From positions 1 through 32,095 of the IMG/VR virus record IMGVR_UViG_3300017963_000571: 32,095 nucleotides of DNA. One strand, 5' to 3'. Below the pieces are notes generated by a model that ran no database searches, had not been told where the DNA came from, and saw only the letters and a program-made list of their open reading frames with translations. Both the position numbers and the translations under genes were made by a program. Numbering within the stretch: position 1 is the stretch's first letter; each line of letters begins with the position of its first letter. Shown one piece after another: positions 8,868 to 16,477 of the stretch. This stretch comes from a virus.

Positions 8868-9419
8868 CTACTTGGTGCGGGCAACCTTCATGAGCGTTGC
8901 GGTGCTCGCGAGCGCGGCTCCGGCCCAGTCGGTGGCGACGCGCTGGGCCTTGAACGACATCGCGAACTGGTGTTCGTCGTGGGTGAACGGAAGCGGCACG
9001 TTGCCGTTGCTCACCGCCTGCCACACGTACACGTCGAGGGTGTGTCCGGTGACGGCCATCTGGTGCTGGATGTGGATCGCGACCTGCTTCGTGATCGGAT
9101 CGCCGCCGAACGTCAGGGTGTCCTCCCCGGCCCCCTCGGTGGTGTTGCCGGCTCCGAGCGCGTACGCGAGGTGGGTCACATCCCACTCGATCCCCGTGCA
9201 GTTGACGACCACGCCATGCTGCTGGTTGAACGTGTACACGATCTCCTTCGCGTTGCCCTGCATGATGTCCCGAGTGGTGTTCTCGGGCTCGACGGTGATC
9301 CCATCCTCGGTGATCCCGCCGACATCCACGGTCGGGGTGGTGCCGGCCGCGCCCATGAACAGGCGACCCGGGCCAAAGGAGAAGTTGTTCGTGGTATAGC
9401 TCGGGATGTTCAGGGGCAT
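8868..9419 (-). CDS. Major tail (tube) protein
   Basis: A 183-residue protein beginning MPLNIPSYTT with GAGGACGACC before the ATG. The early segment, with a glycine-rich start, VDVGGITEDGI, and NAKEIVYTFNQQHGVVV, is typical of tail tube proteins that present a beta-sandwich subunit for stacking hexamer rings. The C-terminal half contains a VPLPFTHDEHQF stretch and a final Ala-rich helix. Its size and its place after the tail terminator gene support the call. The leader contains a perfect palindrome and an ATTAACAC/GTGTTAAT element on opposite strands, as expected if this highly made protein has its own promoter. The exact family was not confirmed by search. Confidence 0.85.
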   Translation of the reverse strand: MPLNIPSYTTNNFSFGPGRLFMGAAGTTPTVDVGGITEDGITVEPENTTRDIMQGNAKEIVYTFNQQHGVVVNCTGIEWDVTHLAYALGAGNTTEGAGEDTLTFGGDPITKQVAIHIQHQMAVTGHTLDVYVWQAVSNGNVPLPFTHDEHQFAMSFKAQRVATDWAGAALASTATLMKVARTK

Positions 9420-9446
9420 GTGGTCGTCCTCTGTGGATCAGGGGTG

Positions 9447-9464
9447 GCCTCCACCCGTGGAGGC
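9447..9464 (-). promoter_or_regulatory. Palindromic hairpin in the major tail protein leader
   Basis: GCCTCCAC and GTGGAGGC form a perfect 8-bp stem with a 2-nt centre. It lies about 28 nt upstream of the major tail protein ATG and downstream of the GTGTTAAT element (9482-9489). It could stabilise the mRNA, bind a regulator or act as a weak terminator; there is no T-run after it. The remainder of 9420-9542 shows no gene. Confidence 0.5.
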
Positions 9465-9542
9465 TCGTACTTCACGCATGGATTAACACGAGGCCAACCC
9501 GACTCCACCCGGAACCCTGAACCAATGACACGAACTAGCGGA

Positions 9543-9923
9543 TCAATCCTGGTGAGTTACCTCGTTCATTTCTCCGCAATGCCGACACGGCGATTTGATG
9601 AATCCACCGGTTCCAAGGGCAATGTAGAGGATCTGTGCTTTGTACTTGATCCGGAGGATGTCCTGGGCCTCATCGTACAGGCCGATCCGGGCTCCGCACT
9701 TGGCACACAGCCAGGGCTGATCGAACGCCTGGATCTCGCGACCCTCGGAGTTCTCGTCCTCCGGTGGCGCCACCTGTTCGCCCATCTTGGACAGGAGGTA
9801 TCCGATCTGCTTTGCGTGGGCGTCCTGCTCCCGATCCATGGACTCGACGGTCCGACGCAACGGTCCGACGTGCTTCTCCAGGAGCGCGTCAATCTCGGCC
9901 GCTAGGGCTTCGTGGATTCCCAT
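9543..9923 (-). CDS. Small zinc-ribbon protein
   Basis: A 126-residue protein starting at the ATG that overlaps the previous stop as TGATG; a GTG one codon earlier is an alternative. Residues of about 1-60 form an acidic helix that may be a coiled coil. A zinc ribbon follows, with CAKCG near residue 74 and CRHCG near residue 113, about 40 residues apart. Its ILRIKYK and GGFIKSPC strands recall the Com-like ribbons found in many phages. The role is unknown: nucleic-acid binding or a structural tail function are both possible. It lies in a tight group with the second ribbon protein and the tail terminator. Confidence 0.75.
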   Translation of the reverse strand: MGIHEALAAEIDALLEKHVGPLRRTVESMDREQDAHAKQIGYLLSKMGEQVAPPEDENSEGREIQAFDQPWLCAKCGARIGLYDEAQDILRIKYKAQILYIALGTGGFIKSPCRHCGEMNEVTHQD

Positions 9924-10117
9924 CACGACGCCTTGACGCGGATCGTTGCGCTCGATCCACAGTGAGGACAGTCCACTCGGACCTCCCGGGTGGCCTTCCA
10001 GGCGTCACGCCTGGACAGTAGTTCCTCACCAGGGTCCAACGTCAGAACGTGCTTTGCGCACGATCCACAGAGGACGCGGGTCGATCTGGCGCTATCGGAG
10101 AGGGTGGACATATTCAT
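9923..10117 (-). CDS. Small zinc-ribbon protein, 64 residues
   Basis: The protein has CGSC near residue 17 and CPHCG near residue 50, a likely four-cysteine zinc site linked by a basic segment. The start ATG is only 4 nt past the tail terminator stop, and an AGGAT in that overlap can act as ribosome binding site; ATG three codons in is an alternative. It overlaps the next gene as TGATG, so the group appears translationally coupled. The function is not known. Confidence 0.7.
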   Translation of the reverse strand: MNMSTLSDSARSTRVLCGSCAKHVLTLDPGEELLSRRDAWKATREVRVDCPHCGSSATIRVKAS

Positions 10118-10121
10118 TCGG

Positions 10122-10565
10122 CTATCCTGCGGTCATCGAGATCCAGCGCCCGATGGTGAACCAAGCGCGGATCTGTTCGTTCCACCCGTCAGACGGCGAC
10201 CCCACCTGACGGATGTATCCAGCGGCTGTGATCACTCGCACGCCCCCGGAGGTGGTGGTATCAACCAGACGTTTCGCCTGGAGGAACTGATAGACCACAT
10301 CATAGATCTTATCAGCTTCCGCCTGACTTTCCGTGGAATACACGTACACGTCAAGCGGGATTCTCTGGAATCCACCCTCGTATCCACTTCGGCCCAGTCG
10401 GGGCCGCTCGATCACGAGGAACGGGGAGGTGGGCGTGCGATCCGGGTCCACGATGTGGGCCGTCCTGATCCGATCGCCCACCAGACTTGTGATCGACGAC
10501 TCTCGGATCAACACGTTGCGGACTAGCTGCTTGACGTCCGACACGGACACAACTGGAGTCGTCAC
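10122..10565 (-). CDS. Tail terminator (tail completion) protein
   Basis: A 147-residue protein starting at GTG after TAGGAGGCCACA. It shows the pattern of DUF3168-like tail terminators: an N-terminal helix (VKQLVRNVL), a central PFLVIERPR strand, a YEGGFQRIPLDVYVYS strand with DVYV, and a helix ADKIYDVVYQFLQ followed by a GVRVITAAGYI strand. Such proteins cap the growing tail tube and contact the neck. The location between the HK97 gp10-like neck protein and the major tail protein is the canonical place for this gene. The call rests on fold pattern and gene order. Confidence 0.8.
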   Translation of the reverse strand: MTTPVVSVSDVKQLVRNVLIRESSITSLVGDRIRTAHIVDPDRTPTSPFLVIERPRLGRSGYEGGFQRIPLDVYVYSTESQAEADKIYDVVYQFLQAKRLVDTTTSGGVRVITAAGYIRQVGSPSDGWNEQIRAWFTIGRWISMTAG

Positions 10566-10574
10566 TGTGGCCTC

Positions 10575-11177
10575 CTACCTGACACCATATGCCGCCCCGA
10601 GGCCGCCGCCACCCCCGCCGAGCGTCGGGGTCCCGGAACCGAATCTCACCCCGACCTTGGAGCGGAGCCCCTTACCCAGGGCCTTGACTACCGCCTGCAT
10701 GACCTTTGGGTCGTCCCGCTTTTCGATCGCTGCGTTCCAGATAAAGTCACGGGCAAACATGACTTTGGTTCCCTGGATCACATACTCTGCGTGCGGCGCG
10801 ATGTTCAGATCCACCCAGATATCATAGTGCATCCCGGCCCCGTCCTCGTGGTACACCCCCTTCAGGGCCTTGTGCAGATATTCGTTTGGGTCTTCCCCGC
10901 TTTTCTGGATATGTACCTGCCATGGGATACGGGTGTGGATCTTGATCCGTCCGTGCCGTTTTGCATACGGGTGATCCGGCCTGGGCTTCTTTGCGAGGTC
11001 GGCCAGGGTGTGGTCCCGGAGCCCGGCCCGCTTTTTGACGTGGCGATAGATGACTTTCCCCGCCGCTGTCAGGCCAGCGCGAGCCGCCGTCTTCAGGGCC
11101 ACACGAGTATTCGACAGCTTGATCAGGGTCATTTCGAACCCTGACGTTTTGACCTGGAACATTTGCGGCTGGGCCAC
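10575..11177 (-). CDS. HK97 gp10-like neck protein
   Basis: A 200-residue protein. I chose the GTG at 11177 because AGGGGGAGCC precedes it; the GTG at 11195 gives six more residues. The N-terminus has a helix with basic residues and KVIYRHVKKRAG. The segment APHAEYVIQGTKVMFARDF is the hallmark APHA-x-Y-V-x-x-G-T followed by an ARxF of HK97 gp10-like proteins. The C-terminus is a Gly-rich tail. This family forms part of the connector between head and tail. The stop is close to the tail terminator start. An insertion of about 40 residues, with YHEDGAGMHYD, lies before the core motif. Confidence 0.78.
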   Translation of the reverse strand: MAQPQMFQVKTSGFEMTLIKLSNTRVALKTAARAGLTAAGKVIYRHVKKRAGLRDHTLADLAKKPRPDHPYAKRHGRIKIHTRIPWQVHIQKSGEDPNEYLHKALKGVYHEDGAGMHYDIWVDLNIAPHAEYVIQGTKVMFARDFIWNAAIEKRDDPKVMQAVVKALGKGLRSKVGVRFGSGTPTLGGGGGGLGAAYGVR

Positions 11178-11247
11178 GGCTCCCCCTCGATCCACCGTAT
11201 CCCGGCCCGGAGACTCTCGCCTCCGAGCCGGAACCCATGCGGGGAGG

Positions 11248-14223
11248 TTACTCCGTGTCGGGCATGGCCGGGGGAGGGAACTCGGGCAGGGACGCCATAG
11301 CCTCGGGCTCCATGGTCGCGGGCCGCGTGATCCCAGCCGTCCCGAGAATCGGGAGCGGCGGAGCCGCCTCGTTCAGGAACTCGACAATCGCGTCCACGCG
11401 ATCGCGCTGGGGATGGCGTCCGAGCCGGTCCGCTGCGTCCTGCATGTGCGCCTGGGCCAGCCGCATGTGGAGGAGAGCCGCCTCGTGGTACGGGAGGAAC
11501 GCCGGGCCCGCGCACAGCATGGCACGCGAATAGCACTCCAGGGCCGTCATGTAACAGCCCTCATTCAGCCAGGAGAGGCCGAGGGAGGTCCACGCGCTCG
11601 CGTTGTGGGGGTCGTCCTGGAGTTCCAGTTCGATCAGACGACGATACCGCATGATCTTGGCCTCCATGGCGTCACGGTCTCGGGACAGGCCCGTGTTCGT
11701 GATCATGAACGGGGCCCGACGGATCACGGTCCCGAACCCCTGATCCACCAGGAACCGGGTGGCCTTGCCGAAACCCTCATGGACGCGGCCGGACATCCGC
11801 ATGATCCGGCGCTCGTCCAGCCGGGACATGCGGACGGACTCGGACTCGTTCGAGCCGCCGTCCGCGTACGTGTTCCGGAACGTGAAGATCCAGCCCCACG
11901 AGTCCGTGACCTCGGCCATTCTGCGGATCGCGTTGCCGGTGTTGCCGGACGGGAGGTGCTCGTCCGGGTCCAGGAAGAACGCCCACGAGACTCCGGGGGT
12001 GCCGTGAAGGGCGTCAAGCCCGGCGTTCCGAGCCTCCGCCATGTTGTCGTCCATCGGCTGGGCGACCCACTCCGCGCCGAAATGTTCCGCCATGCGGGCC
12101 ACCTCGATCGACGGGCCGGTCTCCGGCCAGTTCTCTTCGACCTCGGGGGACCACAGGTCCACCCGCGGGATCAGGGTGTCCCGGAGGTTTCCACCATGCC
12201 GGAGGGCCGTGGAGTACACCGCGCTCTGGGCTTCCTCGGTCCACTCGCCAGTCCACACGAGGACCATGCGGTCCATGAGGCAGAACACCGAGTCCAGCAT
12301 ACGGCCGAGGTCCTCCGCGCTCTCGCCCTCGTACATGAGGGCGTGGAATCCGATCCCGTTCTCCGGCAGGAACGCCGACATCACCTGATTCTCCTCATGG
12401 GTGATGTGGGCGTACGAGGTGCCTCCGACGAGGTTCGGGTTCGGGGTCGGGTCCTGCTCCCCATAGCGGGCCAGCTTGCGGAACCGGTCCTCCGCGCGCA
12501 TGTAGCCGAAGTGGCGGACACGGATACCGGCGTGTCGCTTGCAGATCCCATCCACCTGGGGGATGTTCCCGCAGTGGAGGCCGTTCTCTGTGCCGGCCAC
12601 GATGATCCGGCGTGCCTCGCGGTTGACGCGGTACAGTCTGAACCCCTGCATCCCGCCGCGGAACGAGCCCTGATCGCCCCAGGGCGGGGTAATGTTCATC
12701 CACCGATTGTTCGCCCAGTGGTTGACCCACGAGAAACCGAACGTCTGGACGAGCGGGTCCGGGTGACGGATCAGGCGGTCGAGGTGTTGGCGGGTCACCC
12801 GAGGCTCGGGGACCTCGTCGTGATCCATGGACAGGACCCAATCCGCGTCCATGTCCTCCTCCGCCATGCGGAGAACCTCGTTCCTCTCGTCTCGCTCGTT
12901 GAACTCGCCGGACCAGGATGCGACCTTGACCCTCGGGTTTCTGCTTCGCGGAGCCTGCCTGATCCACCGCCCGATCCAGGCCCGGAGGAGTCGTTCCTGG
13001 TCCTGTGGCCGCTTGCTCGCGTTGAGGACGAGGTCGACCACGTCCGGGGCGACACGCCCGGCTGGGAAGCCGGCTTGCCACTCTTCGCTGGACATCACCC
13101 CGGCCAGGGGTCCGGTCAGGAGGACGGAGATCCCATCCACGAGCCGGGACACGCCCACGATCGCCATGCGGAACAGGTCCAGATCGTGGGGCACATCGAA
13201 CCGCACCCGGTACGCGGCCACGATCCGATCGCCCTGGGCCTGGATCACTGGCCGCCAGACGTCATAGTACACACCGCGGTTGCGCATTCCACGCTGCATA
13301 TCGGGGAATTCCGCGTCGAACGTCTGGTGTCCGAGGTGACCCACGAACGCGTCCGCCGCGACCACTGCCCGCCACCCGGCGCGATCAGCGCGAGCGGCCA
13401 GATCGTTGTCCTCGTACCCTGCGATCTGGTATCGCTCATCGAACAGGCACCACGCGCCGTCACCGTCGACGAACGCCACATCCTCGATCATGTCGGCCAG
13501 GAACCCCTCGCAGAATCCGGAGAGGAACGTGGCAGAAATGACCTTGCCGGCGTAGTGTTCGGCCACCTCGGCGCCGAGCACGTCCGGGCCCACCTCCGCC
13601 ATGCGCTGGGCAAACTCCGGACCGAGGTTCTGGATACCGGCCGCGAGGTTCGACACTGGGCCGACGAGGCCGGGGCGTCCGTAGTCCGACATCCTCCGGA
13701 CGGGTCGGTGGCCGTCCGGGTCCGGAGTCTCGGACCACTCGCGGACGGTGTCGGACTCCAGGGCCGCGATCATGCGGATCAGCCACCCATCGGTCACGTG
13801 GAGATCATCGTTGAAGATCACGGACAAGGTCGGGAGCCCGTACCCGTCCGGGGGGAGGGTGGCGGGCCCGCCTCGGCCGCCGTGGTACACAACCTCCCCG
13901 TCCTCGGACAATCCCTCGGGGTCCATGATCGCGACGCGGAGACCGCGATTGATCGCGCCACCGAACCCACACGGTCCGGGGTGGCGGTAGATGGTCAGGT
14001 GAGACCCCTCGGGGGCCCCACGCTCCCAGAGGAACTGGAGGGAGGAGATCGACTCCTCCGCGTGCTCCTCCCGCAACGGGTTGACGGACGCCACGATGTG
14101 GAGCCGGAGGCCATCGTTCCGCTTCATGAGCAGATCAAAGGCCGGGAGTAGGACATTCGGGTTCGCAACGGTCGGGATGATCACGAGGACATCGTGGCTA
14201 TCATCGCGTGGCAGACTGGACAA
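11248..14223 (-). CDS. Multidomain glycosyltransferase: three GT-A-like modules and a TPR-like tail
   Basis: A 991-residue protein. I start it at TTG 14223 because GAGGAGGT lies 5 nt upstream; the frame further upstream is non-coding leader. Module 1 (about 10-300) looks like a GT2 enzyme: VLVIIPTV strand, FNDDLHVTDGW near 137 (acidic metal site), and GYEDNDLAARADRAGW near 268. Module 2 (about 430-560) has FNERDERNEV near 441 and MDHDEV near 465. Module 3 (about 720-820) has DDNMAEARNAG near 727, DPDEH near 753 and GRVHEG near 811, like GT2 enzymes of the SunS or WaaE type. Residues of about 850-930 resemble TPR helices. It likely transfers sugars made by the dehydrogenase and epimerase upstream to a virion or cell-surface acceptor. 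The acceptor is unknown. It sits between head closure and neck genes. Confidence 0.85.
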   Translation of the reverse strand: MSSLPRDDSHDVLVIIPTVANPNVLLPAFDLLMKRNDGLRLHIVASVNPLREEHAEESISSLQFLWERGAPEGSHLTIYRHPGPCGFGGAINRGLRVAIMDPEGLSEDGEVVYHGGRGGPATLPPDGYGLPTLSVIFNDDLHVTDGWLIRMIAALESDTVREWSETPDPDGHRPVRRMSDYGRPGLVGPVSNLAAGIQNLGPEFAQRMAEVGPDVLGAEVAEHYAGKVISATFLSGFCEGFLADMIEDVAFVDGDGAWCLFDERYQIAGYEDNDLAARADRAGWRAVVAADAFVGHLGHQTFDAEFPDMQRGMRNRGVYYDVWRPVIQAQGDRIVAAYRVRFDVPHDLDLFRMAIVGVSRLVDGISVLLTGPLAGVMSSEEWQAGFPAGRVAPDVVDLVLNASKRPQDQERLLRAWIGRWIRQAPRSRNPRVKVASWSGEFNERDERNEVLRMAEEDMDADWVLSMDHDEVPEPRVTRQHLDRLIRHPDPLVQTFGFSWVNHWANNRWMNITPPWGDQGSFRGGMQGFRLYRVNREARRIIVAGTENGLHCGNIPQVDGICKRHAGIRVRHFGYMRAEDRFRKLARYGEQDPTPNPNLVGGTSYAHITHEENQVMSAFLPENGIGFHALMYEGESAEDLGRMLDSVFCLMDRMVLVWTGEWTEEAQSAVYSTALRHGGNLRDTLIPRVDLWSPEVEENWPETGPSIEVARMAEHFGAEWVAQPMDDNMAEARNAGLDALHGTPGVSWAFFLDPDEHLPSGNTGNAIRRMAEVTDSWGWIFTFRNTYADGGSNESESVRMSRLDERRIMRMSGRVHEGFGKATRFLVDQGFGTVIRRAPFMITNTGLSRDRDAMEAKIMRYRRLIELELQDDPHNASAWTSLGLSWLNEGCYMTALECYSRAMLCAGPAFLPYHEAALLHMRLAQAHMQDAADRLGRHPQRDRVDAIVEFLNEAAPPLPILGTAGITRPATMEPEAMASLPEFPPPAMPDTE

Positions 14224-14237
14224 TCGGTACCTCCTCG

Positions 14238-14252
14238 CCCCCGTACCGGGGG
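14238..14252 (-). promoter_or_regulatory. C5/G5 hairpin next to the glycosyltransferase ribosome binding site
   Basis: On the minus strand CCCCC-GGTAC-GGGGG precedes the ribosome binding site and TTG start. An almost identical element precedes the epimerase (19745-19763): in both, the hairpin is followed at once by GAGGAGGT. A GTACCAC element on the plus strand (CGTGGTAC on the minus strand, 14264-14270) lies upstream and may be part of a promoter. Confidence 0.6.
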
Positions 14253-14295
14253 CCTGGGGTTCTGTACCACGCCGGAAGCCCCGAGGCACCTCGGC

Positions 14296-14377
14296 CCGAT
14301 ACCTCAACTTTTTTTTGACTTTGGAGTGGACTGGAGTGGCGATCGACCTCACGTCGAGCCGATACCTCACTTTTTTT
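14296..14377. repeat. Two direct copies of CCGATACCTCA(A)C plus a T-tract
   Basis: CCGATACCTCAAC followed by eight T lies at 14296-14316, and CCGATACCTCAC followed by seven T at 14359-14377. They lie between the divergent glycosyltransferase gene and the plus-strand promoter, so they could be operators or upstream elements for either side. The second T-tract is 65 nt from the plus-strand -35 box, as is the T-tract before the RNA promoter near 29.9 kb. The stretch 14224-14493 contains no gene. Confidence 0.6.
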
Positions 14378-14441
14378 CGGCTGTGAGTCCGCTGTGGTGG
14401 CGGCCTCGCGCGGCTTCGGTCAGAAAGTTTGGATTCTGGGT

Positions 14442-14469
14442 TTGACTTTCCTACGGGGTGCGGTATCTT
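14442..14469 (+). promoter_or_regulatory. Sigma70-like promoter, copy 1 of a duplicated element
   Basis: TTGACT, a 16-nt spacer and TATCTT, followed by GATGGTGCCAC. A near copy occurs at 29964-29991. The element faces the small plus-strand gene at 14494. Confidence 0.8.
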
Positions 14470-14493
14470 GATGGTGCCACACAGGAGAACAAC

Positions 14494-14796
14494 ATGAACC
14501 GCGCCGAAGCAGCCACCGCCTACCGAGCCGCCCGCAACGATTACAACGCAGCCGTCGAAGAGACCGGGATTAGCCACGGTGATTTTGACGCTAGGGTCCG
14601 CGAGCGTGTCCGTGACCTCTACGATGAGGGCCGGGCCGGGGCCGAGTTCACTCCTGCACAGTGGGTCGAGGCCGCCCTCGATTTCCTTTGTACCTACCTC
14701 ACCGGCTGGACGGTTCGGAACAGCCTGGACAACGGTGTCGGGGATTATCAGTACGAAATGGAGAGTCGCATGGCCGGGATCGACGGATGGACTTGA
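14494..14796 (+). CDS. Small acidic protein of unknown function, the only plus-strand gene
   Basis: A 100-residue protein, starting MNRAEAATAY at an ATG with AGGAGA a few bases upstream. It follows a consensus-like promoter and is followed by a rho-independent terminator, making a complete one-gene transcription unit opposite to all other genes. The sequence is helical and acidic, with an N-terminal helix rich in Ala and Arg, a central charged stretch (DARVRERVRDLYDE), and a Trp-rich C-terminus. No domain is recognised. Its own strong promoter suggests early or constitutive expression, for example host takeover, superinfection control or a regulator of the adjacent glycosyltransferase. These roles are guesses. 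Confidence 0.85.
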   Translation: MNRAEAATAYRAARNDYNAAVEETGISHGDFDARVRERVRDLYDEGRAGAEFTPAQWVEAALDFLCTYLTGWTVRNSLDNGVGDYQYEMESRMAGIDGWT

Positions 14797-14821
14797 TCCT
14801 CTAAAAACCAAGCGCGCACAG

Positions 14822-14850
14822 GGGCGGCTCTCGGGCCGCCCTTTGTCGTT
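14822..14850 (+). terminator. Rho-independent terminator of the small plus-strand gene
   Basis: GGGCGGC, a 6-nt loop and GCCGCCC form a 7-bp G+C stem followed by TTTGTCGTT. It begins 26 nt after the stop of the plus-strand gene. It would shield the minus-strand head-closure gene from antisense transcription. Confidence 0.85.
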
Positions 14851-14910
14851 CCAGTGCCAGCGGTCGTCCGGGAGGGCCTCGTCCTGTGTGGGGCCGTCTC
14901 GCCCGTCCGG

Positions 14911-15549
14911 CTACTCGATCGGTCTGGCTACCCGCTTCGCCATGATCCGCCAGTGCGAGGTGTACATGGCCCGCTCCTCGGTCACGGACTGGACCTCGTA
15001 CACGTCCCCCGTCCGGTCGTCCTGGATACGGTCCCCCTGCCTCGGGAGCCACGTGTCCTCATACTGGACCAGGAAGCGGACGGTGTCGGCCTCCATGGCC
15101 TCGGGGCGGTGTGCGGTCCAGATCCTCTCCGTGGCCCCACCTCTGGGGTCGTATGCGATCGGGAACCCGGGGCCCTTGAGGGCGTACAGGATCGGATAGG
15201 GGGAACCGTCCCTGGCGATCGCTTTCGCCTCGATGGTCGGTCGAGTCTTCACCCACTCGATCCCGGAGGAGTCAACCTCGGAGACATAGTCGAACAGTTT
15301 ACTCGTCACCTGGAACCCGTTCCCGTCGAACGTAAGGGTTTCCGTGTCGCCATTGGCCTGGGGGGTATTCCCCGTGACCACGACGTAGCCGGTAACGGAG
15401 GCCCCGTCGTACACCCTGACCTGAACCGCGGACGCTCCAGTGTACGGTCGATCTGGGGTGTGTTCGTCCCCGGCCGACACTGGGTCCAGGACATACGACG
15501 TTGCGCGCTTCCAGGTCGTGAGCATGTTCGCAATGGGGATGATCGACAC
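14911..15549 (-). CDS. Head closure (stopper) protein candidate
   Basis: A 212-residue protein starting at GTG 15549 with GGAGGCGTCC upstream. The C-terminal segment, with LPRQGDRIQDDRTGDVYEVQ and a WRIMAKRV strand, looks like the small beta-barrel of head-tail joining proteins (SPP1 gp16-like or Phage_H_T_join type), where a GDRI..G..YEV motif recurs. The N-terminus has a helix and a MLTTWKRATSYV stretch. It is longer than the usual 100-130 residues, with a middle part that looks like an insertion. Gene order adaptor, closure, neck, tail terminator is conserved if one ignores the sugar genes inserted on both sides. The assignment is from motif and order only. Confidence 0.6.
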   Translation of the reverse strand: MSIIPIANMLTTWKRATSYVLDPVSAGDEHTPDRPYTGASAVQVRVYDGASVTGYVVVTGNTPQANGDTETLTFDGNGFQVTSKLFDYVSEVDSSGIEWVKTRPTIEAKAIARDGSPYPILYALKGPGFPIAYDPRGGATERIWTAHRPEAMEADTVRFLVQYEDTWLPRQGDRIQDDRTGDVYEVQSVTEERAMYTSHWRIMAKRVARPIE

Positions 15550-15591
15550 GGACGCCTCCGGGGACAGCCTATCCCGTCGGAGGCCCCGGGA

Positions 15592-15768
15592 CTACCTCCG
15601 GCATCGCTCCAGGACCGTCTCCGTCCCGCGAGCCTGGACGGCAAGCCACGACAGGAGGGCCGCCAGGATGACGCCGCACAGAAGTTGGCCCTCGGGTGCC
15701 TCGAACGTAACGAGTCCGGCGGACAGGGTGAGCGTTGCGAGCGCGTAAGCGCCGATCACGGGTCGCAT
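15592..15768 (-). CDS. Two-TM small membrane protein, possible holin
   Basis: A 58-residue protein with GGAGGGACACC before its ATG. Hydrophobic segments at about residues 4-20 and 28-46 flank a short acidic turn (FEAPEGQ), and the C-terminus is basic (RGTETVLERCRR). Size, two membrane spans and a charged tail fit a holin, and no other holin candidate is seen in the window. It is far from the lysin gene, so the role is only suggested. A GTTAC element lies 23 nt before the start, so it may have its own promoter. Confidence 0.65.
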   Translation of the reverse strand: MRPVIGAYALATLTLSAGLVTFEAPEGQLLCGVILAALLSWLAVQARGTETVLERCRR

Positions 15769-15802
15769 GTGGTGTCCCTCCGGGCCGGTTGTAACCCCGG
15801 AC

Positions 15803-16321
15803 TCACGAGGTCGCATCCTCGGGGGCCACCTTGGGCTCCTCCGTGGAGGACTTGACCGGCTCCACGGGGCTCCCGTCCAGGCGCACGGGCTTGGCCTCAT
15901 CGGCCTTGACGGCCCCGAGGACCTGACGAACCACCGCAAGGGACAGCGCGGAGGGCTCGTTCGTCGCCTCCAGGAGCCACAGGTCTCCGGGGGCCGTCAC
16001 GAACACGCGGGCTCCGTGCTCGTCCAGGTCTCGGGCGACTTTGCCGCGCGGGGCCTTCGGCACGACCACGATCCGGATCGGATCTGGCATGGAGCGGACG
16101 GTATCCACGAGGCCGGAGCCCGCCACCTCGCACGCCACGACCGCGACACCGCCGCGCCGCCATGTGGCCACGTTGCCCGGCTTGTCTGGGGCCACGACAT
16201 CCGCCGAAGACCATCGAGACCGTTCGGCCCCCTGAACGGTAGCCAGGACGTCCGCTCGGAACAGGGTGTCCAGGCCGGGGGTGTTCATGCTGTAAGCGAG
16301 TCCGATCAGGATCTTGGACAT
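15803..16321 (-). CDS. Unknown protein in the sugar cassette
   Basis: A 172-residue protein with GGGGAGGAGGCACT before the ATG and a GTATCAC (plus strand) element 20 nt upstream of the start. It opens MSKILIGLAYSMNTPG. Alternating hydrophobic strands (VAVVACEV, RIVVVPKA, ARVFVTAPG) suggest a Rossmann-like alpha/beta fold of about 120 residues. The C-terminal 35 residues are an acidic and Pro-rich tail. No catalytic motif is seen. Its position after the SGNH and dehydrogenase genes suggests a link with carbohydrate work, but it is set apart from them by a strong hairpin. Confidence 0.75.
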   Translation of the reverse strand: MSKILIGLAYSMNTPGLDTLFRADVLATVQGAERSRWSSADVVAPDKPGNVATWRRGGVAVVACEVAGSGLVDTVRSMPDPIRIVVVPKAPRGKVARDLDEHGARVFVTAPGDLWLLEATNEPSALSLAVVRQVLGAVKADEAKPVRLDGSPVEPVKSSTEEPKVAPEDATS

Positions 16322-16359
16322 AGTGCCTCCTCCCCGGGACGTATCACGCGGAAGCACTA

Positions 16360-16391
16360 GGCGCCCGGCCTCCACCGCGAGACCGGGCGCC
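16360..16391 (-). terminator. Strong hairpin after the sugar gene operon
   Basis: GGCGCCCGG and CCGGGCGCC form a perfect 9-bp stem around a 14-nt loop. It lies downstream of the epimerase-dehydrogenase-SGNH operon and before the unknown gene. There is no clear T-run on either side, so it could be a rho-independent-like pause, a mRNA stabiliser or an operator. Confidence 0.55.
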
Positions 16392-16477
16392 GTTCTGCCG
16401 AGGATCGCCTGTGAGGCGTCCTGGAGGCCGAGACGGCTCACGGGGCGTCCGTGGCGTCGCGGCCTCACAGGGCCGTC

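Noticed and set aside
11050-14151. A 1033-residue open frame on the plus strand
   Set aside because: It lies antisense to the glycosyltransferase gene, whose protein has clear enzymatic motifs. The plus-strand protein is Arg, His, Val and Gly rich with no recognisable domain, as expected of a GC-rich shadow frame.
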